From Niabella agricola (GTDB lineage Bacteria; Bacteroidota; Bacteroidia; Chitinophagales; Chitinophagaceae): a stretch of 64,000 bases of DNA. Below are positions 15,153 to 24,142 of this stretch, in pieces; within the stretch, counting starts at the first letter, position 1; every line of letters starts with the position of its first letter. The stretch is taken from assembly GCF_021538615.1 (NCBI RefSeq), contig NZ_JAJHIZ010000003.1, positions 558,001 to 622,000 on the forward strand. The letters run 5' to 3'. The notes below the pieces were generated by a model. It had not been told where the DNA came from. It was given only the letters and a program-made list of their open reading frames with translations, and did not search any database. The translations under genes and the position numbers were made by a program.

Positions 15153-17565
15153 ATTCCAGTTCAATGCTTTTTTTAAGCCGGATATCCTCCGAAGAGCTGC
15201 CGATCATGATATCGAACGTGCCGGGCTCCACTACGAAATGCATATCCTTATCCAGGATGGAAAGATCGCCGGGCGTTAATTTGAAATGAACGGTTTTTAC
15301 GGCTCCAGGGTTTAACGATATGCGTTCAAATCCCCGCAGCACCGACTCATAAGTGGTTACACTGCTTACTCGGTCTTTTACGTATAATTGCACTACTTCA
15401 TCGCCTTTTACCCCCCCGGTGTTTTTTATATCCACCGCCACCCGGATCTCCGATTGAGTTTTGCCTTTCTCCGGTGATACCCGCAAATTGGAATATTCAA
15501 AACGGGTATAGCTTAATCCGTAGCCGAAAGAATACAATGAACCTACCACCGCCGTGCGACCGTAGCCATTGGGGCCGTCACCTGGCTGCCCGGCATGTGA
15601 TGCGGGTTTAAACGGAAAATTCAATTCTATCTGACCGGTGGTTTTGGGAAAGGTTATGGTGAGCTTTCCCCCGGGATTATACGCTCCAAAAAGGGCCTCA
15701 GCCACAGCCGTTCCGCCCTGCGGGCCCGGGAACCAGGCCTCCAGGATCGCATCCAGGTAACGGTTTTCCCAGTTGATGGTAAGCGGCTGACCATTGACCA
15801 GCACCATCACGATGGGTTTGCCTGTTCTCTTCAGCTCCTGCAACAGCTTTAATTGCCTTCCCGGCAGGTTCAGCCCCGTACGCGAAAGACTCTCACCCAC
15901 CCGCTTATCATCTTCCCCAACCACGGCAATCACCACATCACTTTGTGCTGCTGCCTCTACTGCTTTATTGATGGCGGCAGTCTCGGCTTCTGTAAGCGGA
16001 GTTTCAATGATCTCACTTTCGGGCCAGGTAGCATCGGCTACATCGCATCCCTTTACATATTGTACCGCGGCTTTATCGCCTACATAGCTCCGGATGCCCT
16101 CCCATACAGAGATCACTTCTTTATTGGAGGGGCCGTAGCGACTGATGGCATGACTTTTTTCATCGGCCAGCGGCCCGGTCACCAGGATCTTTTTATACTG
16201 GTTGATGGAAAGGGGCAGCAAGGGCTGTGTTTGTCCCTGGGGTGCCGCATTTTTAAGCAATACCAGTGCCTCCCGGTTCAGCTGCAATGCCACAGCTTCC
16301 GATTCCTTTGTGGCCACGATACGATCTGCCGCCTTTGGATCGTGCACATAGGGATGATCAAACAAGCCCAATCTAAATTTCACCCGCAATACTTCCGTCA
16401 CCCGCTGGTTAAGGGTTTCCATCGACAGCGCTCCTTCCTTTACCAGTTCGCGCAATGGGCCTATAAAAGTTTCCGGCGTATCAAATTCGGTACGTACATT
16501 TAATCCTGCTTCCAGCACCATCTTTACGGCCTCTTTATAATCCTTTGCCACGTGGTGCTTTTCCGATACGAATTCCACGGCCCTGCTGTCTGACACCACA
16601 TAACCGTTAAATCCATATTGATGCCGCAGCAACTCCGTTAAAAAATAGGAACTGGCGGTAATGGGCACGCCGTCCCAATCGTTGTAACTGCTCATGATGC
16701 CCATCGGGTGTGCACTTTCGATCACTTTCCTGAAGGGATACAGGAACAACTGATGCATTTCCCGGGGAGCCACATGCGGATCGGTGCGGGCATTACCATC
16801 GCGCCCGCCCTTGGGAATGCTGTATACTGCAAAATGTTTTAACGTAGATGCCACTCCGTTTTCCTGGATCCCCCCGGCCATTTCCGTACCCAGTTGTCCA
16901 ATTAAATACGGCTCCTCACCATAGGTTTCCACTACCCTTCCCCAACGCTGATCGCGGGCTACATCCAGGATGGGGGCATATACATTGGTATATCCAAGGG
17001 CTTTTGCTTCCTGTCCTACGATTTGTCCCATCTGGCGAATCAGGCGCCTGTTCCAGGAGGACCCGATCCCGATTGGTGCCGGGAATGCTGTGGCGTGATC
17101 GTGGTTCAGACCATGTATGCCTTCATTAGTAAAATCTACCGGTATACCCAGCCGGGTTTCTTCTACAAACCAGCGCTGCACATTGTTAATAGCTGTTGCG
17201 TGTGCACTAAACGGGTATGAGTATTTTGTTTGCGCTTTTTTATTCCGGGCCAGCCCGTTCAGCATTTCATCAATATTGGCAATTCCATCCTTCCATACTT
17301 CATTCTTCCAACCGGCAGTGGGCTGCTCATCTTTCAAAACCCTTCCAAAACCATACAGGGTGGCCGTCTGGCAGGTTTTTTCGTCGATGGTCATCTGTGC
17401 CAGCAAGTCCTTTACCCTTTCCTCAAGGGGGGCTGCAGGGTCTTCATAATGATCTTTATGCCCGTTCTTATTAAAATCGATCCAATCCTTATGGTAAATA
17501 TTCTTCTGAGCAAGCAGCGTGGCGGATGTTGCCAGCATCGTAAAAGCCGTAACAATAAATTTCAT
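15151..17565 (-). CDS. bglX: GH3 family beta-glucosidase (BglX-like)
   Basis: An 804-residue exported glycoside hydrolase. A signal peptide (to about residue 19, LLAQ) precedes the GH3 TIM-barrel domain (about 60-400) with TNEGIHGLNHDHATAFPAP, a substrate-binding KHF motif (STLKHFAVYS) and the nucleophile region GYVVSDSRAVEF. An alpha/beta sandwich with RTGLNLPGRQ and a C-terminal fibronectin III-like domain (about 690-790; GDEVVQLYVKD) follow. It likely removes terminal beta-linked glucose or related residues in the periplasm; the exact substrate is not decidable from sequence. Single gene, with a terminator at its end. Confidence 0.9.
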   Translation of the reverse strand: MKFIVTAFTMLATSATLLAQKNIYHKDWIDFNKNGHKDHYEDPAAPLEERVKDLLAQMTIDEKTCQTATLYGFGRVLKDEQPTAGWKNEVWKDGIANIDEMLNGLARNKKAQTKYSYPFSAHATAINNVQRWFVEETRLGIPVDFTNEGIHGLNHDHATAFPAPIGIGSSWNRRLIRQMGQIVGQEAKALGYTNVYAPILDVARDQRWGRVVETYGEEPYLIGQLGTEMAGGIQENGVASTLKHFAVYSIPKGGRDGNARTDPHVAPREMHQLFLYPFRKVIESAHPMGIMSSYNDWDGVPITASSYFLTELLRHQYGFNGYVVSDSRAVEFVSEKHHVAKDYKEAVKMVLEAGLNVRTEFDTPETFIGPLRELVKEGALSMETLNQRVTEVLRVKFRLGLFDHPYVHDPKAADRIVATKESEAVALQLNREALVLLKNAAPQGQTQPLLPLSINQYKKILVTGPLADEKSHAISRYGPSNKEVISVWEGIRSYVGDKAAVQYVKGCDVADATWPESEIIETPLTEAETAAINKAVEAAAQSDVVIAVVGEDDKRVGESLSRTGLNLPGRQLKLLQELKRTGKPIVMVLVNGQPLTINWENRYLDAILEAWFPGPQGGTAVAEALFGAYNPGGKLTITFPKTTGQIELNFPFKPASHAGQPGDGPNGYGRTAVVGSLYSFGYGLSYTRFEYSNLRVSPEKGKTQSEIRVAVDIKNTGGVKGDEVVQLYVKDRVSSVTTYESVLRGFERISLNPGAVKTVHFKLTPGDLSILDKDMHFVVEPGTFDIMIGSSSEDIRLKKSIELE

Positions 17566-17710
17566 TCAATAATATTTGCAGGAATGCAAGATAGATCATT
17601 CAGGTAAGCAACAAAACCAATTATTCTTTTTCTGATTCGTTGGGACGCGAATCATCACGGAAGGAACCTGGTGACCGGAGGTCCCTGCAAACAGGTGGCG
17701 CCCGCAAAAA

Positions 17711-17867
17711 GAAGCTGTTCTCAAAAGTCCGAACCGTCATTTCCACTGAAGCGAAGGGGTCCCGATTGCCATCGGGAGAAGAAATCTCATTGCCTGGAAA
17801 TGATGTATGGGAGATTTTTCGGCTTCACTACATGACGCTCGAAATGACAGACTTTTGAGACAGCCTC
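17711..17867. repeat. 157 bp dispersed element with terminal inverted repeats (MITE-like)
   Basis: The left end GAAGCTGTTCTCAAAAGTC matches the reverse complement of the right end (GAGGCTGTCTCAAAAGTC) at 17 of 19 positions including one gap. Just inside both ends is GTCATTTC, then GAAATCTC-type words. The GTCATTTCGA/GAAATCT vocabulary is a dispersed palindromic unit I recall from many Bacteroidota genomes. There is no ORF inside, and no clear target duplication. It lies between bglX and the DedA gene, whose shared 331 bp spacer holds nothing else. Confidence 0.6.
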
Positions 17868-17896
17868 ATCATTATTCAATATGTTACACGACGAGA

Positions 17897-18679
17897 TTAT
17901 TCAACATTCTCGGCTGTTGCATCCAGCGCCTTTTTTGCAGCTTCAGCCGCTTCTTTTTCCTTCGCCTTTTTCTTTCCGCTCATCAGCTTCAGAACTACCG
18001 GCGCCGTGGTTACCACCACAATACCCAACACAATATATTCCAGGTGCTGCTTCAGATCGAACTGGAACGCGCTCATCAGCCATTTCTGCAGGAAATGCCC
18101 GGCAAATAACATCGAGAACACCCAGGCGACACAACCCACGATATTATAAAAGGTAAATTTAGCCCGATTCATGCCTACAATACCCGCGATAATGGGTGCA
18201 AACGTGCGTATAAATGGCAGGAAGCGTGCTACAATAATAGCGCCCCCTCCGTGTTTTTCATAAAAATCGTGCGCCTGTTCCAGGTACCGGCGTTTGAAAA
18301 AGAAGTTTTCTTTCCAGTGATACATGGCCGGCCCCACTTTACGGCCGGTCCAATATCCAACCATATTCCCCAGGATACCGCAAAGCGAGATCAGGGCCCA
18401 CAGCACAAACAGATCCAGCCATTCATTTTGAATATGTCCTAAATTAAACAGTTTTAAAAACTGGTACGTCAGCCCCGGTTCCGCAGCGGCACCTTCGCCA
18501 ATCTTGTGGGCATAAATTCCTGCAATAAACAAAAGCGTATCACCCGGGAGAAAAAAACCGGCAAACAGACCGGTTTCTGCAAACACCACGAAAAGTAAAA
18601 GCCATAAACCGCCATTCTCAATATACCATTGCGGTTGTAACAAATCCGTCCAGCTAAAGCTGTTTAAAAGTTCGATCAT
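17897..18679 (-). CDS. DedA/VTT family membrane protein
   Basis: 260 residues with several membrane segments. It has the DedA/SNARE-associated signature: FAETGLFAGFFLPGDTLLFIAG near the N terminus, the amphipathic GYWTGRKVGP, and the conserved ARFLPFIRTFAPIIAGIVGMNRAKF. In this family the acidic residue in the first motif and the arginines in the second are essential. Known members flip or scavenge lipid carriers or support membrane homeostasis. The C-terminal tail is Lys/Ala/Glu-rich (KKKAKEKEAAEAAKKAL). It follows the symporter gene by 9 bp, so they are probably cotranscribed. Confidence 0.9.
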   Translation of the reverse strand: MIELLNSFSWTDLLQPQWYIENGGLWLLLFVVFAETGLFAGFFLPGDTLLFIAGIYAHKIGEGAAAEPGLTYQFLKLFNLGHIQNEWLDLFVLWALISLCGILGNMVGYWTGRKVGPAMYHWKENFFFKRRYLEQAHDFYEKHGGGAIIVARFLPFIRTFAPIIAGIVGMNRAKFTFYNIVGCVAWVFSMLFAGHFLQKWLMSAFQFDLKQHLEYIVLGIVVVTTAPVVLKLMSGKKKAKEKEAAEAAKKALDATAENVE

Positions 18680-18688
18680 TATTTGGTT

Positions 18689-20161
18689 TTAATTATCCTC
18701 TACAAAATTCAAGGCTTTTTGTTCATCAAATTCGCCTTCCCATCGTGCAATAACACAACTTGCCAATGTATTCCCGATCACATTTACTGATGTTCGGGCC
18801 ATATCCATCAGTTCATCGATACCGTAAATCGCCATGATGGGCCACAATGGCAAATTAAAAGTATGTGCTGTGGCAATTAGGATCACCAGGGAGGCCCTTG
18901 GCACTGCCGCAACCCCTTTGCTGCTGAGCATCAGCGACAAGCCGATCATCAGTTGCTCTCCAAATGACAAATGAATGCCGGCCGCCTGCGCTACAAATAC
19001 CGATGCCAGTGATAAATAAAGTGTGGTTCCGTCCAGATTAAAGGTATATCCCGTGGGAATCACAAACGAAACTATTTTTCGAGGTACACCGAATTTTTCC
19101 ATGTTTGCCAGCGCTTTAGGTAAAGCAGAGTCGGAGCTGGTGGTGGCAAAGGCGATGGAAACCGGCTCCTTAATCGCCTGGATGAATTTTCGTAAAGGAA
19201 TCCTGGCCGCAAACAGGGCAATGGGTACCAATACCACTAATATAAAGGCAAACAATGCCAGGTACAGGGTAATCAGCAACAATCCCAGGTTTTTTAAAAT
19301 ATCGATGCCCAGGTGTCCCACCGTAACCGAAATGGCAGCACCTACACCAAAGGGCGCAAAATGCATGATCAGGTTGGTAAATTTGAACATGGTTTCGGAA
19401 AGACTTTCCGTAAAATCGATCAGCGGTTTTTTCCGCTGTTCCGAAAGCATGGCCAGCGAGATCCCGAATATCAGGCTGAATACCACAATGGGCAATACAT
19501 TACCTTCATAAACCGATTTGATGATATTCTCCGGAAAGATATCTACGATATGATCCTGCCAGGTTTTTTCAGAAGGATCGGGCAGCTTGTCAATTAAATG
19601 CGGTGGCACTGATACTCCGGCACTGTCCATAATGGTAATCACCTTTTGCTGTAGCAGTTTTTCCTGTGACCGTGGCAGATCTTTTAATAAGGCTTCGGGT
19701 ACATTGATACCTGTTCCTGCCTTTGTAATATTTATAAATACCAACCCTATTATCAGCGCAAAAGTGGTTACTATCTCAAAATAAAGTATAGACTTCCACC
19801 CCATTCGTCCTACCTGTTTCAGATTACTGTGACTGGCAATACCAACCACCAGGGTGGAAAACAATAAAGGTGCTACAATGGTCTTGATCAGCCGCAGGAA
19901 GATCGTGCTCAGGAATTTAAGGTTTTGAGAAAAGGCCGGGAAATCCACTCCAATCTCGATTCCGATCGCCATGGCCACAAAGATCCAGGTGGTTAGTGAC
20001 CGTTTATATCCTGCAAAAAGGATCAGGCTGCCGATCACGATCCATCTCAGGCTAAAAAGTAACGCTCCCGGCATTGGGGTCCATTCTTCATGTATCAGGT
20101 GAAAAGCAGCAGCAATTGTAAAAAGGATAATCGAAAGAAACCCGGCTTTTCTTTTATTCAT
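18689..20161 (-). CDS. Dicarboxylate/amino acid:cation symporter (DAACS/GltP family)
   Basis: A 490-residue secondary transporter of the SLC1-like fold taking up C4-dicarboxylates or glutamate/aspartate with Na+ or H+. The hairpin motif region AFATTSSDSALPKALAN, the FVIPTGYTFNLDGTTLYLSLASVF segment and the later LSSKGVAAVPRASLV and AIYGIDELMDMARTSVNVIGN are diagnostic. A longer periplasmic loop (about 160-220, with DKLPDPSEKTW) is typical of Bacteroidota members. I use the ATG at 20161; an ATG at 20182 adds 7 polar residues. Confidence 0.9.
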   Translation of the reverse strand: MNKRKAGFLSIILFTIAAAFHLIHEEWTPMPGALLFSLRWIVIGSLILFAGYKRSLTTWIFVAMAIGIEIGVDFPAFSQNLKFLSTIFLRLIKTIVAPLLFSTLVVGIASHSNLKQVGRMGWKSILYFEIVTTFALIIGLVFINITKAGTGINVPEALLKDLPRSQEKLLQQKVITIMDSAGVSVPPHLIDKLPDPSEKTWQDHIVDIFPENIIKSVYEGNVLPIVVFSLIFGISLAMLSEQRKKPLIDFTESLSETMFKFTNLIMHFAPFGVGAAISVTVGHLGIDILKNLGLLLITLYLALFAFILVVLVPIALFAARIPLRKFIQAIKEPVSIAFATTSSDSALPKALANMEKFGVPRKIVSFVIPTGYTFNLDGTTLYLSLASVFVAQAAGIHLSFGEQLMIGLSLMLSSKGVAAVPRASLVILIATAHTFNLPLWPIMAIYGIDELMDMARTSVNVIGNTLASCVIARWEGEFDEQKALNFVEDN

Positions 20162-20336
20162 AGTCGAGTAGTTATTTGCCAAAACTAGGGGTTTAGCCTG
20201 AAAAAGGCAGTTCCTGTTTTAATAATTTTTTAAAAAAATGGGATAAGTTTTCTCCGGGAAGCGTATTATTGCTTACTTTTCACTGGAAAATAACATTTAT
20301 TTAAAAAAACAGACTACTCATTAAAGAAGCAATCTT

Positions 20337-22082
20337 ATGGGATTATTTGTAAAAAAGCCATTGAACGTATTGTTAGCCGAAACTGAAGACCATGATAAGA
20401 GTCTGAAAAAAACCCTTGGAGCCTGGGGACTTGTTGCCCTGGGCATTGGTGCCATTATTGGTGCGGGGCTTTTTTCCATCACCGGTGGTGCTGCGGCCAA
20501 TAATGCGGGTCCGGCCATTACCCTTTCGTTTGTTATTGCAGCATTGGGTTGTGCTTTTGCAGGTCTCTGCTATGCCGAATTCGCCAGCATGATCCCCGTT
20601 GCCGGTAGTGCCTACACCTATAGTTATGCTACGATGGGTGAGTTTATAGCCTGGATCATCGGCTGGGACCTGGTGCTGGAATATGCCGTTGGTGCCGCTA
20701 CGGTATCCATCAGCTGGAGCCGCTACCTGCATAAGTTTCTCGAAGGCTTCAATATACACCTTCCCGAAGCGTTGATGGCCGGACCCTGGGATGGGGGGAT
20801 GGTCAATCTTCCCGCTGTTTTTGTTGTTATTTTAATGAGTCTGTTACTAATCAGAGGTACCAAAGAAAGTGCTACCGTAAACGGGATCATTGTGGCCCTG
20901 AAAGTGTCGGTGGTATTGATTTTTATCGTGCTGGGCTGGGGCTATATCAATTATGCAAACTACGACCCCTATATTCCTGCCAATGAAGGCAACGGTGTTT
21001 TTGGATTTTCGGGCATCATGCGTGCTGCGGGTATCGTATTTTTTGCCTATATCGGCTTTGATGCAGTGAGCACTGCGGCCCAGGAAGCTAAAAACCCCGG
21101 CAGGGATATGCCCAAGGGGATTTTGATCTCCCTTCTGATCTGTACCCTGCTATATATATTATTTGCGCATGTCATGACCGGAGTTACCTCCTATAAGTCG
21201 TTCCAGGGGCAGGATGGTATTGCCCCGGTGGCCGTGGCTATTGAGCATATGGGTAAACAGGATGCCAGTGGCGTGTATCATGCCGATTACCCCTGGCTCA
21301 ACCGTGCAATTATCGTAGCAATCCTGGCCGGCTATATGTCGGTGATCCTGGTGATGCTGATGGGCCAGAGTCGTGTGTTTTACAGTATGAGTCGCGATGG
21401 CCTGGTACCCAAGGTGTTCAGCTCTGTACATCCCAAATATCGTACTCCCGCCAAAAACAACCTGGTATTTATGCTGTTGGTGAGCTTGTTTGCTGCCTTT
21501 ATCCCGGCCCGGATCGTGGGTGAAATGACCAGCATCGGTACCCTTTTTGCCTTTATCCTCGTTTGTATCGGTATTATCGTTATGCGTAAGCAGATGCCCA
21601 ACGCGCCACGGGCCTTCCGCACACCGCTGGTGCCGCTGGTACCCATCCTGGGGATTATCACCTGCCTGTACATGATGATCGCCCTTCCGCCCGATACCTG
21701 GATCCGGTTATTTGTATGGATGATCATCGGCTTCGACATTTATCTTACCTATGGTGCCGCCAAGAGTAAACTCGGCAACGGCACTTTCAAACGCGAGGGC
21801 ATGACGATCGCTATCGTTTCAGCGATGGTACTTTGTGTGCTGTTATTTATTTCGGCATGGTGGCACCATTATGATCTGCAGCAGCAGCTAGCGATTGCTA
21901 CCGAAAAACTGACTACAGCCAAAGCCCAGGCGCTGCCCAATATCGGCGAACTGGAAAAAAAAGCAGCGGATATCAGTGATACCATCCAGAACGATTACCT
22001 GGTAGAGATCGCCAATGTATTGGGCGCCCTCCACCTGGTGTTCTTTGCTGGTTTGTATTTTGTACGGAGAAAGAAGGCCTGA
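20337..22082 (+). CDS. APC superfamily amino acid permease (cationic-amino-acid-transporter-like)
   Basis: A 581-residue permease with about 12-14 membrane helices. GIGAIIGAGLFSITGGAAANNAGP is the glycine-rich first helix that binds the amino acid carboxylate. CYAEFASMIPVAGSAYTYSYATMGEFIAWIIGWDLVLEYAVGA and GIVFFAYIGFDAVSTAAQEAKNPGRDMPKGI are signatures of the CAT/YfnA branch. The C-terminal extension contains an amphipathic segment (about 520-560). Specificity cannot be read from the sequence. Monocistronic, with a strong terminator. Confidence 0.9.
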   Translation: MGLFVKKPLNVLLAETEDHDKSLKKTLGAWGLVALGIGAIIGAGLFSITGGAAANNAGPAITLSFVIAALGCAFAGLCYAEFASMIPVAGSAYTYSYATMGEFIAWIIGWDLVLEYAVGAATVSISWSRYLHKFLEGFNIHLPEALMAGPWDGGMVNLPAVFVVILMSLLLIRGTKESATVNGIIVALKVSVVLIFIVLGWGYINYANYDPYIPANEGNGVFGFSGIMRAAGIVFFAYIGFDAVSTAAQEAKNPGRDMPKGILISLLICTLLYILFAHVMTGVTSYKSFQGQDGIAPVAVAIEHMGKQDASGVYHADYPWLNRAIIVAILAGYMSVILVMLMGQSRVFYSMSRDGLVPKVFSSVHPKYRTPAKNNLVFMLLVSLFAAFIPARIVGEMTSIGTLFAFILVCIGIIVMRKQMPNAPRAFRTPLVPLVPILGIITCLYMMIALPPDTWIRLFVWMIIGFDIYLTYGAAKSKLGNGTFKREGMTIAIVSAMVLCVLLFISAWWHHYDLQQQLAIATEKLTTAKAQALPNIGELEKKAADISDTIQNDYLVEIANVLGALHLVFFAGLYFVRRKKA

Positions 22083-22104
22083 TTGGCAGCCTACATTTTT
22101 TTTG

Positions 22105-22131
22105 GAAGCCGCGTATTGCGGCTTCTTTTTT
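22105..22131 (+). terminator. Intrinsic terminator of the amino acid permease
   Basis: GAAGCCGC and GCGGCTTC form a perfect 8 bp stem with a GTATT loop, followed by six T. It lies 22 bp after the stop codon at 22082. Confidence 0.9.
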
Positions 22132-22407
22132 GGGAGCTGGGGCCATTGCAATACCATACCTATCCTCCCATGTTGCTGCCACAGATGAACTGATTTTTTG
22201 AATTGATGACCAGAAGTACAGATAGCGCAGCGCTTTCTTCTCCGCATCAGCAGCAAAACGCCCGCTACAGCAGCTTAAAAACACAGCAATACATACTGGC
22301 ACTATAAGAAAATGCTGCTCAGATATTTTTGCCCTGCGATTCTCCCGCCTTTATTCCTCTAGAAATCTTAAATTTGCGTCCTTAAAATAATCGTATTATC
22401 AATTTAT
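22132..22407. other. Intergenic region upstream of yebC
   Basis: No gene is supported. A degraded CACAGATGAACTGATT word near 22190 resembles the repeat at 1351-1452. The yebC promoter is probably within 22360-22400 (AAATCTTAAATTTGCGTCC contains a TTAAATTTG box close to TAnnTTTG), giving a short leader. Confidence 0.35.
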
Positions 22408-23130
22408 ATGGGAAGGATATTTGAAGTTCGCAAGGCCAGTATGTTTGCCCGCTACGACCGCATGGCCAAACAATTTACGCGTATCGGTAAGGAAATTGCC
22501 ATTGCGGTGAAGGCCGGTGGCCCCGACCCCGCAACCAACGCGGCGTTGCGCCGTTGCATGCAGAACGCCAAAAGCGTTAACATGCCCAAGGACCGCGTTG
22601 AAGCCGCGATCAAGCGGGCGCAGGGCAAGGAAATGGAGAATTATGATGAAATTCTTTATGAAGGATATGGACCGCATGGAGTGGCCATCCTTGTAGAAAC
22701 GGCAACAGACAACCACGTACGCACTGTTGCGAATGTAAAATCGCATTTTAATAAGGGTGGCGGCACCCTGGGCAATAGCGGCAGTGTGGCCTTCCAGTTT
22801 ACCAAAATGGGCGTATTTAAATTAAATCCGCAAGGATTGAATGCTGAGGATCTGGAGTTGGAGTTGATCGATGCAGGTTTGGAAGAGTTGGGTGAAAGCA
22901 CGGATGAGAACGGCAAAGAGATCCTGGTGGTACGGGTAGCGTTCACCGATTTCGGAAATATGCAAAAAGCCCTGGAAGAACGGAATATTACGCCCATCAG
23001 CGCAGAAGTAGAATGGATCCCCGGCACTACCGTTCCGGTAACAGACGAACAGGCTGAAGAGGTAAGTAAGCTGATTGAGCGCCTGGAGCAGGATGATGAT
23101 GTACAGAAGGTATTTCACAATATGCAATAG
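22408..23130 (+). CDS. YebC/PmpR family transcription or translation regulator
   Basis: A 240-residue cytoplasmic protein of the three-domain YebC fold. The family N-terminal helical domain includes [21 protein letters not shown] and [21 protein letters not shown], then [19 protein letters not shown] and [18 protein letters not shown]. Members regulate transcription in some bacteria and relieve ribosome stalling at proline runs in others. Only 11 bp separate it from ytxJ, so the two probably form an operon. Confidence 0.94.
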   Translation: MGRIFEVRKASMFARYDRMAKQFTRIGKEIAIAVKAGGPDPATNAALRRCMQNAKSVNMPKDRVEAAIKRAQGKEMENYDEILYEGYGPHGVAILVETATDNHVRTVANVKSHFNKGGGTLGNSGSVAFQFTKMGVFKLNPQGLNAEDLELELIDAGLEELGESTDENGKEILVVRVAFTDFGNMQKALEERNITPISAEVEWIPGTTVPVTDEQAEEVSKLIERLEQDDDVQKVFHNMQ

Positions 23131-23141
23131 TTTCACAATAG

Positions 23142-23474
23142 ATGAACTGGATTCCCCTGGAAAATGAAGCACAGCTGGAGGCGATCGACCAGGCTTCGGA
23201 AAGCCGGCCTCAGCTGATTTTCAAGCACAGTACCCGTTGCTCCATCAGCAGCGTGATAAAAAGCCGGCTGAATAAAGGGAGCTTACCGGAGACGGTTGAT
23301 TTTTATTACCTCGACCTGATCGCCTACAGGCCCATATCCAACGCCATCGCTGAACGCTATGGAATCCGGCATGAATCACCCCAGGTGCTGCTGATCAAAA
23401 ACGGGAAATGCGTGTATGATGAAAGTCATAGTGCCGTATATATGGAAGACATTATGGATGCAGCCGGCAGTTAA
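23142..23474 (+). CDS. ytxJ: YtxJ-like bacillithiol system protein (monothiol bacilliredoxin-like)
   Basis: 110 residues with a thioredoxin-like fold. The single-cysteine active site KHSTRCSISS (about 29-38) followed by FYYLDLIAYRPISNAIAERYGIRHESPQVLLIKNG is the YtxJ signature. YtxJ-type proteins are thought to reduce protein-bacillithiol mixed disulfides. The presence of bshC at the left edge supports a working bacillithiol system. It is the second gene after yebC. Confidence 0.9.
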   Translation: MNWIPLENEAQLEAIDQASESRPQLIFKHSTRCSISSVIKSRLNKGSLPETVDFYYLDLIAYRPISNAIAERYGIRHESPQVLLIKNGKCVYDESHSAVYMEDIMDAAGS

Positions 23475-23487
23475 ACATTTTTCAGAA

Positions 23488-23511
23488 AATTCGGAAATTG
23501 ATTTCCGAATT
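23488..23511. other. Perfect hairpin after ytxJ
   Basis: AATTCGGAAAT and ATTTCCGAATT flank a TG: a perfect 11 bp inverted repeat, 13 bp past the ytxJ stop. There is no strong T-run on the plus strand; a short TTTTC follows on the minus strand. It may end the yebC-ytxJ transcript or protect its 3' end. Confidence 0.5.
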
Positions 23512-23560
23512 ACAGCAAGAATGACTATTTTTGCGGCCCGGTAATCGGGTTTTTGACAAT

Positions 23561-23638
23561 GGCGGGGTAGCTCAGGTGGTTAGAGCGTTGGATTCATATC
23601 CGCCGCGGCGGACTCGGGTTCAACTCCCGGTCCGGCTA
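23561..23638 (+). pseudogene. tRNA-Met-like copy 1 with palindromic anticodon 3' arm
   Basis: The first 41 bases equal the true tRNA-Met(CAU) gene at 23781 (acceptor GGCGGGG, D arm, CAT anticodon). After TTCATA the 10 bases ACCCAAAGGT are replaced by the 14-base palindrome TCCGCCGCGGCGGA, which destroys the 3' anticodon stem and gives a self-pairing stem instead. The 3' acceptor strand reads TCCGGCT instead of TCCCGCT, a G-G mismatch with the 5' strand. Probably not a working elongator tRNA. It is duplicated exactly at 23671. Confidence 0.7.
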
Positions 23639-23670
23639 CAAAAAGTTCTTGATTAAATGTGCATAATAAT

Positions 23671-23748
23671 GGCGGGGTAGCTCAGGTGGTTAGAGCGTTG
23701 GATTCATATCCGCCGCGGCGGACTCGGGTTCAACTCCCGGTCCGGCTA
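23671..23748 (+). pseudogene. tRNA-Met-like copy 2 (exact duplicate of copy 1)
   Basis: Identical to 23561-23638, at a 110 bp period. The spacer (AAAAAGTTCTTGATTAAATG and GCATAATAAT) is also identical and is repeated before the intact tRNA at 23781. The unit is therefore a tandem duplication, or a product of repeated recombination between tRNA copies. The anticodon arm carries the same palindrome and acceptor mismatch. Confidence 0.7.
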
Positions 23749-23780
23749 CAAAAAGTTCTTGATTAAATGTGCATAATAAT

Positions 23781-23854
23781 GGCGGGGTAGCTCAGGTGGT
23801 TAGAGCGTTGGATTCATAACCCAAAGGTCTCGGGTTCAACTCCCGATCCCGCTA
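23781..23854 (+). tRNA. tRNA-Met (CAU anticodon, elongator-type or Ile2)
   Basis: A full 74-base cloverleaf: acceptor GGCGGGG/TCCCGCT with terminal G-U pairs, D arm GCTC/GAGC, anticodon loop TTCATAA on stem TTGGA/CCCAA (one A-C pair), variable AGGTC, T arm TCGGG/CCCGA, discriminator A. CCA is not encoded. It lacks the C1-A72 mismatch and GC-rich anticodon stem of initiator tRNA. CAU could also be the lysidine-modified Ile tRNA; this cannot be separated by eye. It is the presumed attachment site of the island to its right. Confidence 0.9.
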
Positions 23855-23875
23855 CAAAGGCTCCTTAAAAGGAGC
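23851..23875. repeat. Left direct repeat (attL-like) of the island
   Basis: 25 bp beginning GCTACAAAGG and ending AAAAGGAGC, identical to 31341-31365. It covers the last four bases of the tRNA and the terminator stem. The base before it differs between the copies. Confidence 0.75.
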
Positions 23876-23882
23876 TTTTTTT
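23860..23882 (+). terminator. tRNA-Met terminator
   Basis: GCTCCTT pairs with AAGGAGC (loop AA, or a 5 bp stem with a 6-base loop), followed by at least seven T. It lies directly after the tRNA and within the left direct repeat. Confidence 0.8.
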
Positions 23883-23888
23883 ATGCTT

Positions 23889-24131
23889 ATGATCTATACC
23901 GTTTATGTATTGTATGCCCCCGCATATGACAAACACTATACAGGCTTCACGGCCAATATTGAGCTGCGGTTAAAATCACACAACGAGTTCGGAAAAGACT
24001 GGACCGCACGACACAGGCCCTGGAAATTAATTTACACAAGAGATTTTGATAACAAGGTTCAGGCAATGGATTTTGAAAAGTGGTTAAAAACCGGTGCAGG
24101 ACGCGACTTCATTAAAACGCTGCCTTACTAA
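23889..24131 (+). CDS. Small GIY-YIG nuclease domain protein
   Basis: 80 residues from MIYTVYVLYA. The GIY-YIG motif appears as YTVYVLYAPAYDKHYTGFT, followed by the family's RLKSHNE, an Arg-containing segment and the downstream acidic FEKWLKTGAGRDFI. This is the short stand-alone UPF0213/YhbQ-like type, common in Bacteroidota and often beside RNA genes. Role unknown; related domains act in homing endonucleases and repair. The T-run of the tRNA terminator reaches its start region, and an orphan tRNA 3' half begins 12 bp after its stop, suggesting it rode in with a tRNA-targeted insertion. An ATG at 23883 would add two residues. Confidence 0.8.
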   Translation: MIYTVYVLYAPAYDKHYTGFTANIELRLKSHNEFGKDWTARHRPWKLIYTRDFDNKVQAMDFEKWLKTGAGRDFIKTLPY

Positions 24132-24142
24132 AAAATTCCGCC

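Noticed and set aside
23536..23556. Mini-terminator CCCG-GTAAT-CGGG plus T-run before the tRNA array
   Set aside because: Only a 4 bp stem; it lies where the tRNA promoter and leader should be, so it is probably incidental.
23561..23638. Group I intron or class II tRNA with long variable arm
   Set aside because: The inserted palindrome is only 14 bases and replaces part of the anticodon stem, so neither an intron nor a normal long variable arm fits.
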